From positions 310,197 to 374,196 of the forward strand of contig NZ_BSTL01000008.1 in NCBI RefSeq assembly GCF_030269485.1: 64,000 nt of DNA, read 5' to 3'. The first letter of the stretch is position 1. Every line of letters starts with the position of its first letter. The translations under genes and the position numbers were made by a program. Source of the stretch: Actinoplanes sp. NBRC 103695. GTDB taxonomy: Bacteria; Actinomycetota; Actinomycetes; Mycobacteriales; Micromonosporaceae. The notes beneath the pieces are model-generated. The model was not told the DNA's origin and did not search any database. It was given only the letters and a program-made list of their open reading frames with translations. This document shows positions 7,335 through 15,794 of the stretch, piece by piece.

Positions 7335-8744
7335 CTAGCTGCTCGGGACGGGGGCCGCGACGGGGCTGCGGTGGCCGGCGCGGTCGATGGCTCGTACGCC
7401 GAATTGGACGTTGTCCTTGGAGATGTCGATGGTGGCCGAGGTGACGGCGCCGACCAGGGTGCCGTGGGTCCAGTCGGGTTCGGTGGTCTCGCGCCAGACG
7501 ACCTCGTAGCCGGCCAGGTCCTCGTCGGTGGCGGGCTGCCAGCGCAGCGTGGTGGCGTTGGTCAGCTGGGTCGTGTCGATGACGACGCCGCGGGGAGTGG
7601 ACGGGGCCTGGGCCAGGGACCAGAGGGTCGCGGCGTTCACCCGGGCGACCCGCGCGATGTAGAAGAAGTCGCAGAACCGGGGCAGGTCGCCGTACTGCAC
7701 GCCGTCCTCGACGCGGACGTCCTGGTGCTGGAGGCGGAAGTTCTCGCGGGGCTCGGTGAAACGGGCCGCGGGGTAGCCGCGGCGCAGGAAGGACACGTGG
7801 TCGCTGCCGCGCAGGTAGCGGTCGCGGCGCCAGATCACGCGGACCTTCATGCCGGTCTCCGCGTTTTCCGCCACGTCGCGCACGAAGCGGCCGAGCTGGC
7901 GGGACGGGCCGTCGTTCTCGCCGCCGACCGACTGCCGGGTGCTCGCCTGCGCGGGCGTCTCGGCGGTGGGCACGCCCTCGACGAAGAGCCGGACCGTGCG
8001 GTTGTCGGGCGGGGTGCCGTCGTGCGCGTCGCCGGTGCCGACGATGTCGTTGCTGAACATGGCCTGCACGTCGGCGCCGGCGTCCCGGTAGGCCTGGGCC
8101 ATGTGGTCGGAGCCGTAGAGGCCCTGCTCCTCGGCGGCGACCGCGGCGAAGACGACCGTGGCCGCGGTCTGCCGGGTGGCGAAGACGCGGGCCAGCTCCA
8201 TGACGGCCGCCACGCCGGACGCGTCGTCGTCGGCGCCGGGGGCGTCGGACGTCGCGTTCATCACGTCGGTGACCCGGGAGTCGTAGTGGCCGGTCACCAC
8301 GTACGTCCGGGCGGGGTCGGTGGTGCCGCGGAGGGTGGCGACGATGTTGGTGATGCGTGTCGGCTCGGGCACGCGGGGGCTGACCGGCTGGATGAACGAC
8401 TGCAGCTCCACCGTCATCCGGCCGCCGGACGCGGCGGCGTACCGCTGCATCTGCTCGAAGATCCAGTCGCGCGCCGCGCCGATGCCGCGGACCGGGTCGT
8501 CCTGCGCGGACAGGGTGTGGCGGGTGCCGAAGTCGGCGAGGCGGCGGACGACCCGCTCGATGCGGCGCGGGTCGATCTCACGCAGGACCGTCTTGAGCTC
8601 GCGGTCGGGGGCCTGGGGGCGGGTCCGCGTGCGGGGCGACGCGGTGGACTCCGGACTGCCCAGAGCGCCGGCCGGGTTGCCCAGGAACGGGGCCGCGACG
8701 GCCGCGGCCGCGGACGCGGAGAGAAACGCTCGCCGGTCTGCCAT
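7335..8744 (-). CDS. Secreted M28 family metallopeptidase with C-terminal fibronectin-type domain
   Basis: About 469 residues. The N-terminus has a twin-arginine-type signal (ADRRAFLSASAAAAVAAPF), pointing to Tat export of a folded metalloenzyme. The peptidase domain (about 45-350) shows the di-zinc M28 pattern: TGHYDS with the first His at 153, GADDDASG around 171-177 with the bridging Asp, AAEEQGLYGS with the catalytic Glu pair near 205, and a late SDHVSFLRRGYPA with the last His. Residues about 370-460 look like a fibronectin type III module (VIDTTQLTNATTLRWQPATDEDLAGYEVVWRE). The family contains aminopeptidases. A GTG three codons upstream (8753) is an alternative start. Confidence 0.88.
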   Translation of the reverse strand: MADRRAFLSASAAAAVAAPFLGNPAGALGSPESTASPRTRTRPQAPDRELKTVLREIDPRRIERVVRRLADFGTRHTLSAQDDPVRGIGAARDWIFEQMQRYAAASGGRMTVELQSFIQPVSPRVPEPTRITNIVATLRGTTDPARTYVVTGHYDSRVTDVMNATSDAPGADDDASGVAAVMELARVFATRQTAATVVFAAVAAEEQGLYGSDHMAQAYRDAGADVQAMFSNDIVGTGDAHDGTPPDNRTVRLFVEGVPTAETPAQASTRQSVGGENDGPSRQLGRFVRDVAENAETGMKVRVIWRRDRYLRGSDHVSFLRRGYPAARFTEPRENFRLQHQDVRVEDGVQYGDLPRFCDFFYIARVARVNAATLWSLAQAPSTPRGVVIDTTQLTNATTLRWQPATDEDLAGYEVVWRETTEPDWTHGTLVGAVTSATIDISKDNVQFGVRAIDRAGHRSPVAAPVPSS

Positions 8745-8816
8745 ACCGGACACTTTGGTCGAGATCGCCGGTCGTGTCTACGGTCATCTATGTCAAATGA
8801 TGCATACGGTCTGCAA

Positions 8817-9482
8817 TCACCGCAGGGCATCATCCACGGATGTCTCATAGCGGCCGAGAAATATCGGATCGCGCCCGGAAGCGACGTCCGCCATCGCCTT
8901 CACGACGGCCATCCGCTCCCGGCCGGAGCTGGACAACCACGGCTGACGATAGATCCGTACGGTGTCGTCACCGACGCCGTCCGCGTCCACCCCGAGGCGG
9001 CGGCAGAGCGTCACGGCGCGCTCGATGTGGTAGCTCTGGGTGACCACGATCGCCTTGCGGACGCCGAAGATCTCCCGCGCCCGGGCACACGAGTCGTACG
9101 TGTCGAAACCGGCGTGGTCGAGCACCACCTGAGTGCCTGGGACGCCGTGGTCGACGAGCCACCGGAACATGGCCCCGGGCTCGTTGTAGGTCCACCGCGC
9201 GTGGTCCCCGGAGACCAGGATCACCTTGACCTTGCCGGCGGCGTACAGCTGCCTGGCGATCTCGAGCCTGCCCACGACGAACGGCGACGGCTCACCGTTG
9301 CCGTAGATCTCCGCGCCGAGCACCAGCGCGACCGGCGCACCCGGCGCGTCCGCCGCCGAGCCGAAGACGTGGCCGGCGGCCGCACCCTTCACCCAGAGGG
9401 CACCGCCCGCCATCGCCAGCACCGCCGCGGCGACGGCCAGCGAACCCGCCGTGACCAGGCGACGGAACCATTTCGTGAGCAC
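8817..9482 (-). CDS. SanA/YdcF-like DUF218 membrane protein
   Basis: Encodes 221 residues: one N-terminal transmembrane helix (about 12-32), then a DUF218 domain with ALVLGAEIYGNGEPSPFVVGRLE, VILVSGDH, the NEPGAMFRWLVDHGVP segment and VTQSYHIERAVTLCRRLG. This is the SanA/ElyC/YdcF group, implicated in enterobacteria in envelope integrity and vancomycin exclusion at high temperature; the biochemical activity is not settled. It lies 63 bases upstream of the M28 peptidase on the same strand, and cotranscription is possible. Confidence 0.88.
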   Translation of the reverse strand: MLTKWFRRLVTAGSLAVAAAVLAMAGGALWVKGAAAGHVFGSAADAPGAPVALVLGAEIYGNGEPSPFVVGRLEIARQLYAAGKVKVILVSGDHARWTYNEPGAMFRWLVDHGVPGTQVVLDHAGFDTYDSCARAREIFGVRKAIVVTQSYHIERAVTLCRRLGVDADGVGDDTVRIYRQPWLSSSGRERMAVVKAMADVASGRDPIFLGRYETSVDDALR

Positions 9483-9611
9483 CAGGTGACTCTGCCAGAC
9501 CGGGTCAAGCCGGGGTAGAAACGACCGGGTGGATCCGTTGATCAGATGGGCGACGCTGTCTGCGGCTGGGTTATTCGCTCCGGCCGCTCGGCGCGGCGCG
9601 GCAGCGGGGGG

Positions 9612-10577
9612 TCAGGCGGCGTTGACGATGCGCTCGATGATCTCCCAGGTGTCGTGGTCGTCCTGGCCGCCGTGGTGGACGCCGCGGAAGCGGGCCATCC
9701 CGATGGCCAGGTCGGCCAGCTCCCACCACTCGCGGTACAGCGCCAGCACCTCGGGCCGGGGGACGGTGCCGGTCGCCTCGGCGTACGCGTCGAAGGTCTC
9801 GTCGCCGAGCAGCCACAGGTCGCGTTCGGGCGGGGCGATCAGCGCGGTGTCCCAGTCGATCAGGCGCCAGCCGGCGGCCGTGCGCATCGTGTTGGCGGGA
9901 TGCGGCTCGCCGTGGGTCAGCACGTCGGTGGAGCGGTCGACCGCTGTCAGACGCTCGTCATAGCGCGCATATCGGGCCGCCACCGCGTCGGCGCGCCCGC
10001 TCAGCAAGGCCGCGGCGCGCTCGGCATAGGGGCCCTGTCCGGCGGTCTCGCCGGCGAGCGCGGCCTCCACCGCGTCGCGGCGGGGCACGGACAGGTCGTC
10101 CACGCCGGCTTTCTCCCGCACCGAGGGTGGTGCGGCGTGGACACCCACAACCATGTCGAGTACGGCGTGCCGATGGTCGTCGCCGGTCCACTGCTGCCAG
10201 CCGAAGCTCGTGCCGTCGACATGCGGGTAGAGCGCCGCCGCCCAGCGCGGACCGAGCCGGACGACTGCCCGTCCGCCGGCCGTGCGGACCGGCGCGACCA
10301 CGAAACCGGCGCCCGTCTCGCGCAGCGCCCGTGCCGTGGTCAGCGCGCGCGCCAGCCGGGCGTACGCATCGTCATGGGTCTCGGTTGTGGCGAACCGCCC
10401 GATCTCCAGGTCGTCGACCGTGACGAACCACCGGCCGCCGGCCGGGTCGCGAGCCGTCCAATGGTGACTGCCGAACCCGACCGGCGCGTGGTCGAGGCCG
10501 GCCACCGCCACACCCCACTCGCGGGTCAGCGCGGCGGTGAGCTCGTCGGTGTCGAAGTCGTCGGGCAGGCTCTGCAC
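9612..10577 (-). CDS. Aminoglycoside-phosphotransferase-like (APH) family protein
   Basis: Encodes 321 residues with a protein-kinase-like fold. The catalytic loop reads LTHGEPHPANTM and the metal-binding motif reads RLIDWDTALIAPPERDLW, both typical of the APH/choline-kinase superfamily. The N-lobe shows DPAGGRWFVTVDDL in place of a classic glycine-rich loop. Such genes are common and diverse in actinomycetes; the substrate (antibiotic, sugar or other small molecule) cannot be deduced. The gene ends 13 bases after the GH3 gene starts its 3' side, and both are on the minus strand. Confidence 0.85.
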   Translation of the reverse strand: MQSLPDDFDTDELTAALTREWGVAVAGLDHAPVGFGSHHWTARDPAGGRWFVTVDDLEIGRFATTETHDDAYARLARALTTARALRETGAGFVVAPVRTAGGRAVVRLGPRWAAALYPHVDGTSFGWQQWTGDDHRHAVLDMVVGVHAAPPSVREKAGVDDLSVPRRDAVEAALAGETAGQGPYAERAAALLSGRADAVAARYARYDERLTAVDRSTDVLTHGEPHPANTMRTAAGWRLIDWDTALIAPPERDLWLLGDETFDAYAEATGTVPRPEVLALYREWWELADLAIGMARFRGVHHGGQDDHDTWEIIERIVNAA

Positions 10578-10590
10578 CCGCCCGATTCTG

Positions 10591-12819
10591 TCAGTTCGTC
10601 ACGGTGAAGCGGGCGACGATCCGGTCACGAGAGTTCGGTCCGACCTGGAGCTCGAACGCGCCCGGCTCGACGACCCGGCGCCCGTCCGCGGTGACCAGCG
10701 TGCACGCCGCGACCGGCAGCTCGAGGTCGACCGTGATCGACGCCTTCGGGAGCACCTGGACCTGCCGGTAGGTCTTCAGCTCCCGCTCGGCCCAGGTCAC
10801 GCTGGTGACCAGGTCGGTCACGTACACCTGGACGGTTTCCAGGGCCGGCCGGTCGCCGGTGTTGGTGAGCGTGACCTGCGCCCGGATCGTGCCGTCCGGC
10901 GGCAGGTCGGTCTGGGCGAGCACCAGGTCGGAGTACTCGACCGTGGTGTAGCTGAGGCCCTCGCCGAAGACGAACTGCGGCTCCTGGGAGAGGTCGGCGT
11001 AGCGGCGGCCGTGCTGGCCGCGGATCTGGTTGTAGTAGACCGGCTGCTGGCCGACGTGCCGGGGAACCGTGATCGGCAGCCGGCCGGTCGGCTCGATCGC
11101 GCCCAGCACCAGCTCGGCGATCGCCCGGCCGCCGCGCATGCCGGGGTTGAAGGCCTGGATCAGTGCCGCCGCCTCGACCGCCGCCGGCGGGAGGACCAGC
11201 GGCTTCGAGCCGACCTGCACGACCACCATCGGCGTGCCGGTCGCCGCCACGGCCTCCAGCAGCGCGACCTGGCCGCCCTGCAGCTCCAGCGTGGCCGTGG
11301 ACTTGCTCTCGCCGGTCAGCGCGACCGTGTCGCCGACCACGACGACCGCCACGTCGGCGGCGGTGGCCGCGGCCACCGCCTCGGCGAGTTCCGCCTCGTC
11401 GATCGGGACGCCCTGGGCGACCGGCGGGCGCGGCTGGCCGTCCGGGAAGTGGGTGCCGTCCGGGTCCGGCACCAGCTCGACGATGCGGGCGCCGCGGGCG
11501 TACGTGATCTCGTCTTTCTTGAAGAAGCGGAAGCCGTCCAGCACCGTCTCGGTGAGCTCGCGCGGGTGGCCGTCGGGCAGCCAGTCGACCTGGCCGGAGT
11601 CGCCGGCCCAGTCGCCCAGCTGGGCGGACACGTCGTCGGCGTTGGGCCCGAGGACCGCGATCCGCTTACCCGCCGGAAGCGGCAGCACACCGTCGTTGCG
11701 AAGCAGGACCAGCGAGCGGCGGGCCGTCTCCAGGTTGAGCTGGGTGTGCTCGGGGCGGCCGATCACGGCGGCCTGCCGGTCGGCGTCCGGGCCGCGCGGG
11801 TTCTCGAAGAGGCCGAGGCGGAACTTCAGCCGCAGGATCCGGCGGACCGCCTCGTCGATCCCGGCCTCGTCGAGGGTGCCGTTCGCGACCGCTTCCTGCG
11901 CGCCCTCGAAGAAGCCGGGCGTGGTCATGACCAGGTCGTTCCCGGCTCGGACGGCGGCCGCGGCGGCCTCCGCCAGGTCGGCGCAGACCTGCTGTTCCCA
12001 GACCATCCGCCCGACGTTGTCCCAGTCGGTGACCAGCGTGCCGGTGAAGCCCCACTCCTGCTTCAGCACGTCGTTGAGCAGCCACCGGTTGGTGGTGATG
12101 GGCACTCCGTCCATCGACTGGTAGCCGAGCATGAACGTGGCCACGCCCTCGCGGGCCACCCGCTCGAACGGCGGCAGGAACCAGGCGCGCAGCTTGCGCG
12201 GGGTGAGGTCGGCCTCGCTGGCGTCCCGGCCGCCCTGGGTCTCGGAGTAGCCGGCGAAGTGCTTGGCGGTGGCCAGGATCGCGGTCGGGTCGGTGAGCCC
12301 GCCTCCCTGGTAGCCGCGGACCATCGCCGCGCCCAGCTCGCCGATCAGGTACGGGTCCTCGCCGAACGTCTCGTCCACCCGGCCCCAGCGCAGGTCGCGG
12401 GCGATGCACAGGACGGGGGAGAAGGTCCAGTGCACGCCGGTCGCGGACACCTCGACGGCGGTGGTGCGGGCCACCCGCTCGATCAGGTCGGCGTCCCAGC
12501 TGGCGGCCATCGCGAGCTGGGTCGGGAAGATGGTGGCGCCGGGCCAGAACGAGTGCCCGTGGATGCAGTCCTCGGCGGTGAGCAGCGGGATGCCCAGGCG
12601 AGTGCCGGCCGCGAGGTCGATCGCCTCGAGCAGCTTCTGCGGGGAGGTGTGCAGGATCGAACCGGCCAGCTTGCCGGTGACGATCTCCTTGAGGTCGCCA
12701 CGGGAGTCCAGCTGGAGCATCTGCCCGACCTTCTCGGGCAGGGTCATCCGGCCCAGCAGATCCGTGACGCGCTCCTCGACAGGCAGCGTTGGGTCACGGT
12801 ACGGATCGTCAGCGGGCAC
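10591..12819 (-). CDS. Glycoside hydrolase family 3 beta-glucosidase
   Basis: Encodes 742 residues: GH3 N-terminal TIM-barrel-like domain (about 1-330), GH3 C-terminal domain (about 375-620) and a fibronectin-III-like domain at the end (about 650-740). The nucleophile motif GTLVTDWDN places Asp265 as the catalytic base pair partner. The substrate-shaping KHFAGYSETQGGRDASE and the acid/base region ALTGESKSTATLELQGGQ are present. No signal peptide is visible, so it probably cleaves imported oligosaccharides in the cytoplasm. Start is GTG at 12819 with GGAGG nine bases upstream. It is divergent from an XRE regulator, with two perfect palindromes between them that suggest control by that regulator. 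Confidence 0.93.
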   Translation of the reverse strand: MPADDPYRDPTLPVEERVTDLLGRMTLPEKVGQMLQLDSRGDLKEIVTGKLAGSILHTSPQKLLEAIDLAAGTRLGIPLLTAEDCIHGHSFWPGATIFPTQLAMAASWDADLIERVARTTAVEVSATGVHWTFSPVLCIARDLRWGRVDETFGEDPYLIGELGAAMVRGYQGGGLTDPTAILATAKHFAGYSETQGGRDASEADLTPRKLRAWFLPPFERVAREGVATFMLGYQSMDGVPITTNRWLLNDVLKQEWGFTGTLVTDWDNVGRMVWEQQVCADLAEAAAAAVRAGNDLVMTTPGFFEGAQEAVANGTLDEAGIDEAVRRILRLKFRLGLFENPRGPDADRQAAVIGRPEHTQLNLETARRSLVLLRNDGVLPLPAGKRIAVLGPNADDVSAQLGDWAGDSGQVDWLPDGHPRELTETVLDGFRFFKKDEITYARGARIVELVPDPDGTHFPDGQPRPPVAQGVPIDEAELAEAVAAATAADVAVVVVGDTVALTGESKSTATLELQGGQVALLEAVAATGTPMVVVQVGSKPLVLPPAAVEAAALIQAFNPGMRGGRAIAELVLGAIEPTGRLPITVPRHVGQQPVYYNQIRGQHGRRYADLSQEPQFVFGEGLSYTTVEYSDLVLAQTDLPPDGTIRAQVTLTNTGDRPALETVQVYVTDLVTSVTWAERELKTYRQVQVLPKASITVDLELPVAACTLVTADGRRVVEPGAFELQVGPNSRDRIVARFTVTN

Positions 12820-12878
12820 GTCGGGGGACCTCCGGGATCGATAACACTTTTTGGGGCTTATCCGCAGTCTGACAGCCC

Positions 12879-12915
12879 GGAACCGGTTCCGTCACCCCGC
12901 GACGGTTCCGGAACC
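12879..12915. promoter_or_regulatory. Twin palindromic operators between GH3 and XRE regulator
   Basis: GGAACCGGTTCC (12879-12890) and GGTTCCGGAACC (12904-12915) are both perfect 12-bp palindromes with centres 25 bp apart, in the 132-bp divergent spacer. They use the same half-sites in opposite arrangement. Binding by the adjacent regulator is inferred. Confidence 0.65.
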
Positions 12916-12951
12916 TACACGTGTCAGTCGCGGGGGATTACTTTTGCAGGC

Positions 12952-13782
12952 ATGACCACCTCTGACTTCGGACAGGCCGTCCGGGCCTGGCGCGACCGGG
13001 TTCCGCCCGAGTCGGCCGGCCTGCCCGCCGCCGGGCACCGCCGGGCCGCCGGGCTGCGCCGCGAGGAGCTGGCCCTGCTGTCCGGGATCTCGGTCGACTA
13101 CGTGACCAGGCTCGAACAGGGCCGGGCGACCGCGCCGTCGGCCCAGGTCGTCGAGGCGCTGGCCCGCGCGCTGCGGCTCTCCGGTCCGGAGCGCGCGCAC
13201 CTGTTCCGGCTGGCCGGACTGGCGCCACCCGGCCGGGGGCTGATCCCGAGCCACCTCACCCCGAGCATTCAGCGACTGCTCGATCGGCTCGCCGGCACGC
13301 CGGTCGCGGTCAGTGACCTGCTGTGGAACCTGATCACCTGGAACGCGCCCTGGGTGGCGCTGATGGGGGAGCCGGGATCCGAGCGCAACATCATCCGGAG
13401 GCACTTCCTGCTGCAGGACGACGGACGAATTATCCGCACTCGTCCGGAAATGGAAGCTTATGAGACGGAGATGGTCGGCGATCTGCGGACCGCCGTGGGC
13501 CGCTATCCGGACGATCCGCGCGGGGAGCGGATGATCGCCGACCTGCGGGCCGGCAGCGAGCGATTCGCCGAGCTGTGGAACTCCGGGGTGCTGGGCGTGC
13601 ACACGTCCTTCCGCAAGACCATCGGCCACCCAGCGGTCGGGCCGGTGGAGCTGGACTGCGACGTCCTCGACGCCGCCGGCACCGATCTGCGGCTCATCGC
13701 GTACACCGCCGAGCCCGGCTCCGAGGCGGCCGAGAAACTGGCCCTGATCACGGTCCTCGGGACTCAGACCCTGACCTCGTAA
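12952..13782 (+). CDS. XRE-family regulator with MmyB-like ligand-binding domain
   Basis: Encodes 276 residues. Residues about 5-75 form a helix-turn-helix (RRAAGLRREELALLSGISVDYVTRLEQGRATAPSA), and the rest matches the MmyB-type PAS-like domain (NLITWNAPWVALMGEP, then ELWNSGVLGVH, KTIGHPAVGPVELDCDVL). Such actinomycete regulators are thought to bind a small hydrophobic ligand. ATG at 12952 is used because the HTH begins directly after it. The gene is divergent from GH3, and its 3' end overlaps the convergent VOC gene by 19 bases. Confidence 0.92.
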   Translation: MTTSDFGQAVRAWRDRVPPESAGLPAAGHRRAAGLRREELALLSGISVDYVTRLEQGRATAPSAQVVEALARALRLSGPERAHLFRLAGLAPPGRGLIPSHLTPSIQRLLDRLAGTPVAVSDLLWNLITWNAPWVALMGEPGSERNIIRRHFLLQDDGRIIRTRPEMEAYETEMVGDLRTAVGRYPDDPRGERMIADLRAGSERFAELWNSGVLGVHTSFRKTIGHPAVGPVELDCDVLDAAGTDLRLIAYTAEPGSEAAEKLALITVLGTQTLTS

Positions 13783-14471
13783 CCGGTGGCCAGGTCGCGC
13801 ACCCGGCGTTCCAGGTCCGACGCGAACTCGGCCAGTTCGGCGCCGGTGGCGTCCAGCTCGCGGGCCCGCTCCAGCGCCGCCACGGCGGTGCGCTCGTCGC
13901 CCAGGACCAGGGCCAGCTCCGCGCGGTACGCCAGCGCCTCCGCCATCACCGCCGGATCCTCGTCCGGCGGGACCTTGCCCAGCGCGCCGTCCAGCACGGT
14001 CGCCGCGCGCGCGTGGTCGTCCCGCACGTCCGCCAGCACCACGGCGTGCTCCAGGGCCAGGGCCAGGGTGGTCTGCGGCCCCGGCGCGCGCTCGATGCCC
14101 CGGGCGATCACCCGGATCCAGTTGCCGGCCGGGTCCACGATGCTGAAGCCGCTCAGCGCCGCCGCGCGTACCCGTGGACGGGTCATCCGGGGCACCCCCG
14201 AGACCAGGACCTCGCCGTACGCGGTGCGCATGCCGTCCGCGAACGCCCGGTGCAGGGCGCCGATGTCGTCGACCAGCACCAGGCAGGAGCCGTACGAGGT
14301 GTGCGGGTCGAAGTCGGGCACCACGAAGAAGTGCAGGTGCAGGTCGGCCCGGCGGAGCGCGATGTAGCCGGGCTGCCGGTAGGTCGCCCGGAAGCCCAGC
14401 ACCGCGTAGAAGGCGCTGATCTCGTCCGCGTCCCGGCACGGCAGCAGCGGGACGGTCACCTCGTTGGTCAC
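13764..14471 (-). CDS. VOC-superfamily protein with helical TPR-like extension
   Basis: Encodes 235 residues. Residues 1-125 are a glyoxalase/bleomycin-resistance (VOC) domain: DADEISAFYAVLGFRATYRQPGYIALRRADLHLHFF, then SCLVLVDDIGALHRAF and SIVDPAGNWIRVI. Residues about 135-235 form an alanine-rich helical hairpin series (ALEHAVVLADVRDDHARAATVLD, AYRAELALVLGDERTAVAALERA) resembling TPR units. The fusion is not usual for resistance proteins. Start is GTG 14471 behind a gaaagaga Shine-Dalgarno; the frame continues far upstream but lacks homology there. Divergent from the ManD-like gene by 48 bases. Confidence 0.82.
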   Translation of the reverse strand: MTNEVTVPLLPCRDADEISAFYAVLGFRATYRQPGYIALRRADLHLHFFVVPDFDPHTSYGSCLVLVDDIGALHRAFADGMRTAYGEVLVSGVPRMTRPRVRAAALSGFSIVDPAGNWIRVIARGIERAPGPQTTLALALEHAVVLADVRDDHARAATVLDGALGKVPPDEDPAVMAEALAYRAELALVLGDERTAVAALERARELDATGAELAEFASDLERRVRDLATGYEVRV

Positions 14472-14486
14472 GTCTCTTTCTACTAC

Positions 14487-14501
14487 GGTTCGCCACGAAC
14501 C
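14487..14501. promoter_or_regulatory. Small inverted repeat between VOC and ManD-like genes
   Basis: GGTTC-gccac-GAACC lies in the 48-bp divergent spacer. It shares the GGTTC/GAACC half-sites of the palindromes at 12879-12915 but with a wider gap, so a link to the XRE regulator is only a possibility. Confidence 0.35.
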
Positions 14502-14519
14502 CTCCCGGAAAGGCCGCTC

Positions 14520-15725
14520 ATGATCATCGAATCCGCCGAAGTCGTCGTGACCAGCCCGGATCGCAACTTCGTCACGCTCCGCGTCACCACCGACGACGGG
14601 CTCGTCGGGCTGGGCGACGCCACCCTGAACGGGCGCGAGCAGAGCGTGGTGGCGTACCTGGCCGAGCACGTGGCGCCCCTGCTCATCGGGCGGGACGCGC
14701 ATCGCATCGAGGACACCTGGCAGTTCCTCTACCGAGGGGCGTACTGGCGGCGCGGGCCGGTGACCATGGCCGCGATCGCCGCCGTGGACGTCGCGCTCTG
14801 GGACATCAAGGCGCAGGCCGCGGGGATGCCGCTCTACCAGCTGCTGGGCGGGGCGTCGCGCAGCGGGCTGCTCGCGTACGGCCACGCCAGCGGGCCTGAT
14901 CTGCCGTCGCTGTTCGAGGAGATCAGGCGATTGCGGGGCGACGGCTACCGCGCGATCCGGGTGCAGACCAGCGTGCCCGGGCTGGACAAGATCTACGGCA
15001 TTTCCACGGGCCATTACGAACCCGCCGGACGCGTGCCGGCGCCGGTCGAGGAGGACTGGGACAGCCGTTCCTACCTGCGGCACATGCCCGGTGTCTTCGA
15101 GGCGGTCCGCGCCGAGTTCGGCCCCGAGTTGCCGCTGCTGCACGACGTCCATCACCGGCTCACCCCGATCCAGGCGGCCCGGCTCGGCAAGGCGCTCGAA
15201 CCGTACGACCTGTTCTGGCTGGAGGACTGCACGCCGGCCGAGGACCAGGAGGCGCTGCGGCTGGTCCGGCAGCACACCACCACGCCGCTGGCGATCGGCG
15301 AGGTGTTCAACACGGTCCACGACTACCGGACGCTGATCGCCGACCGGCTGATCGACTACGTCCGCTCCGCGGTGACGCACACCGGCGGGATCACACACCT
15401 CAAGAGGATTCTCGAGTACGCGGGGCAGTACGGCATCAGATCCGGCATCCACGGGCCCACCGACATCTCACCGGTGGGGATGGCGGCCTCCCTGCATCTC
15501 GGTCTCGCCCTGCACAACTTCGGGATCCAGGAGTACATGAAGCACGGCGCGCGGACCGATGAGGTCTTCCAGCAGTCGTTCACCTTCGTCGACGGACTCC
15601 TGCACCCGGGTTCACAACCGGGTCTCGGCGTACGGCTGGACCTCTCCTCGGCGAAGAAGTACCCGTATCAAACCGCCTATCTGCCCATCAACCGCCTGAA
15701 GGACGGCACAGTGCACGACTGGTGA
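14520..15725 (+). CDS. Enolase-superfamily sugar-acid dehydratase, ManD/RspA type
   Basis: Encodes 401 residues, the usual length for D-mannonate/D-gluconate dehydratases. The N-terminal capping domain begins IIESAEVVVTSPDRNFVTLRV. The barrel carries the family pattern: LLHDVHHRL (metal Asp), FWLEDC (metal Glu), LAIGEVFN (third metal Glu) and SGIHGPTDIS (catalytic His). The long DKIYGISTGHYEPA insert is the ManD loop. It dehydrates a sugar acid to the 2-keto-3-deoxy acid; some members are slow on mannonate, so the exact substrate is open. Start ATG 14520 follows gaaagg. The arg operon starts 69 bases beyond its stop. Confidence 0.9.
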   Translation: MIIESAEVVVTSPDRNFVTLRVTTDDGLVGLGDATLNGREQSVVAYLAEHVAPLLIGRDAHRIEDTWQFLYRGAYWRRGPVTMAAIAAVDVALWDIKAQAAGMPLYQLLGGASRSGLLAYGHASGPDLPSLFEEIRRLRGDGYRAIRVQTSVPGLDKIYGISTGHYEPAGRVPAPVEEDWDSRSYLRHMPGVFEAVRAEFGPELPLLHDVHHRLTPIQAARLGKALEPYDLFWLEDCTPAEDQEALRLVRQHTTTPLAIGEVFNTVHDYRTLIADRLIDYVRSAVTHTGGITHLKRILEYAGQYGIRSGIHGPTDISPVGMAASLHLGLALHNFGIQEYMKHGARTDEVFQQSFTFVDGLLHPGSQPGLGVRLDLSSAKKYPYQTAYLPINRLKDGTVHDW

Positions 15726-15771
15726 CGCTCGGCACCATTGCTGGTCCGTGGTGTTTCTTGATACGGTCTTC

Positions 15772-15790
15772 TGCATAGTCATGCGGAGGG
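15772..15790 (+). promoter_or_regulatory. Probable ARG box overlapping the argC ribosome binding site
   Basis: An inverted repeat tGCAT-agtc-ATGCg (15772-15785) matches the core of ArgR operators (GCAT/ATGC half-sites). It abuts the GGAGGG Shine-Dalgarno at 15785-15790, four bases before argC ATG. The operon encodes ArgR, so autogenous arginine repression is likely. Confidence 0.65.
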
Positions 15791-15794
15791 CTGT

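Noticed and set aside
7371..9518. A 715-codon plus-strand frame
   Set aside because: Antisense to the M28 peptidase and SanA-like genes; composition is that of a shadow frame.
10537..13782. A 1081-codon plus-strand frame that includes the XRE regulator
   Set aside because: Only the part from 12952 has homology. The rest is antisense to the GH3 gene and composed of arginine/glycine/valine runs typical of GC-rich shadow frames.
13764..15452. A 562-codon extension of the VOC protein
   Set aside because: The added N-terminal part is antisense to the ManD-like gene; homology and a ribosome site place the start at 14471.
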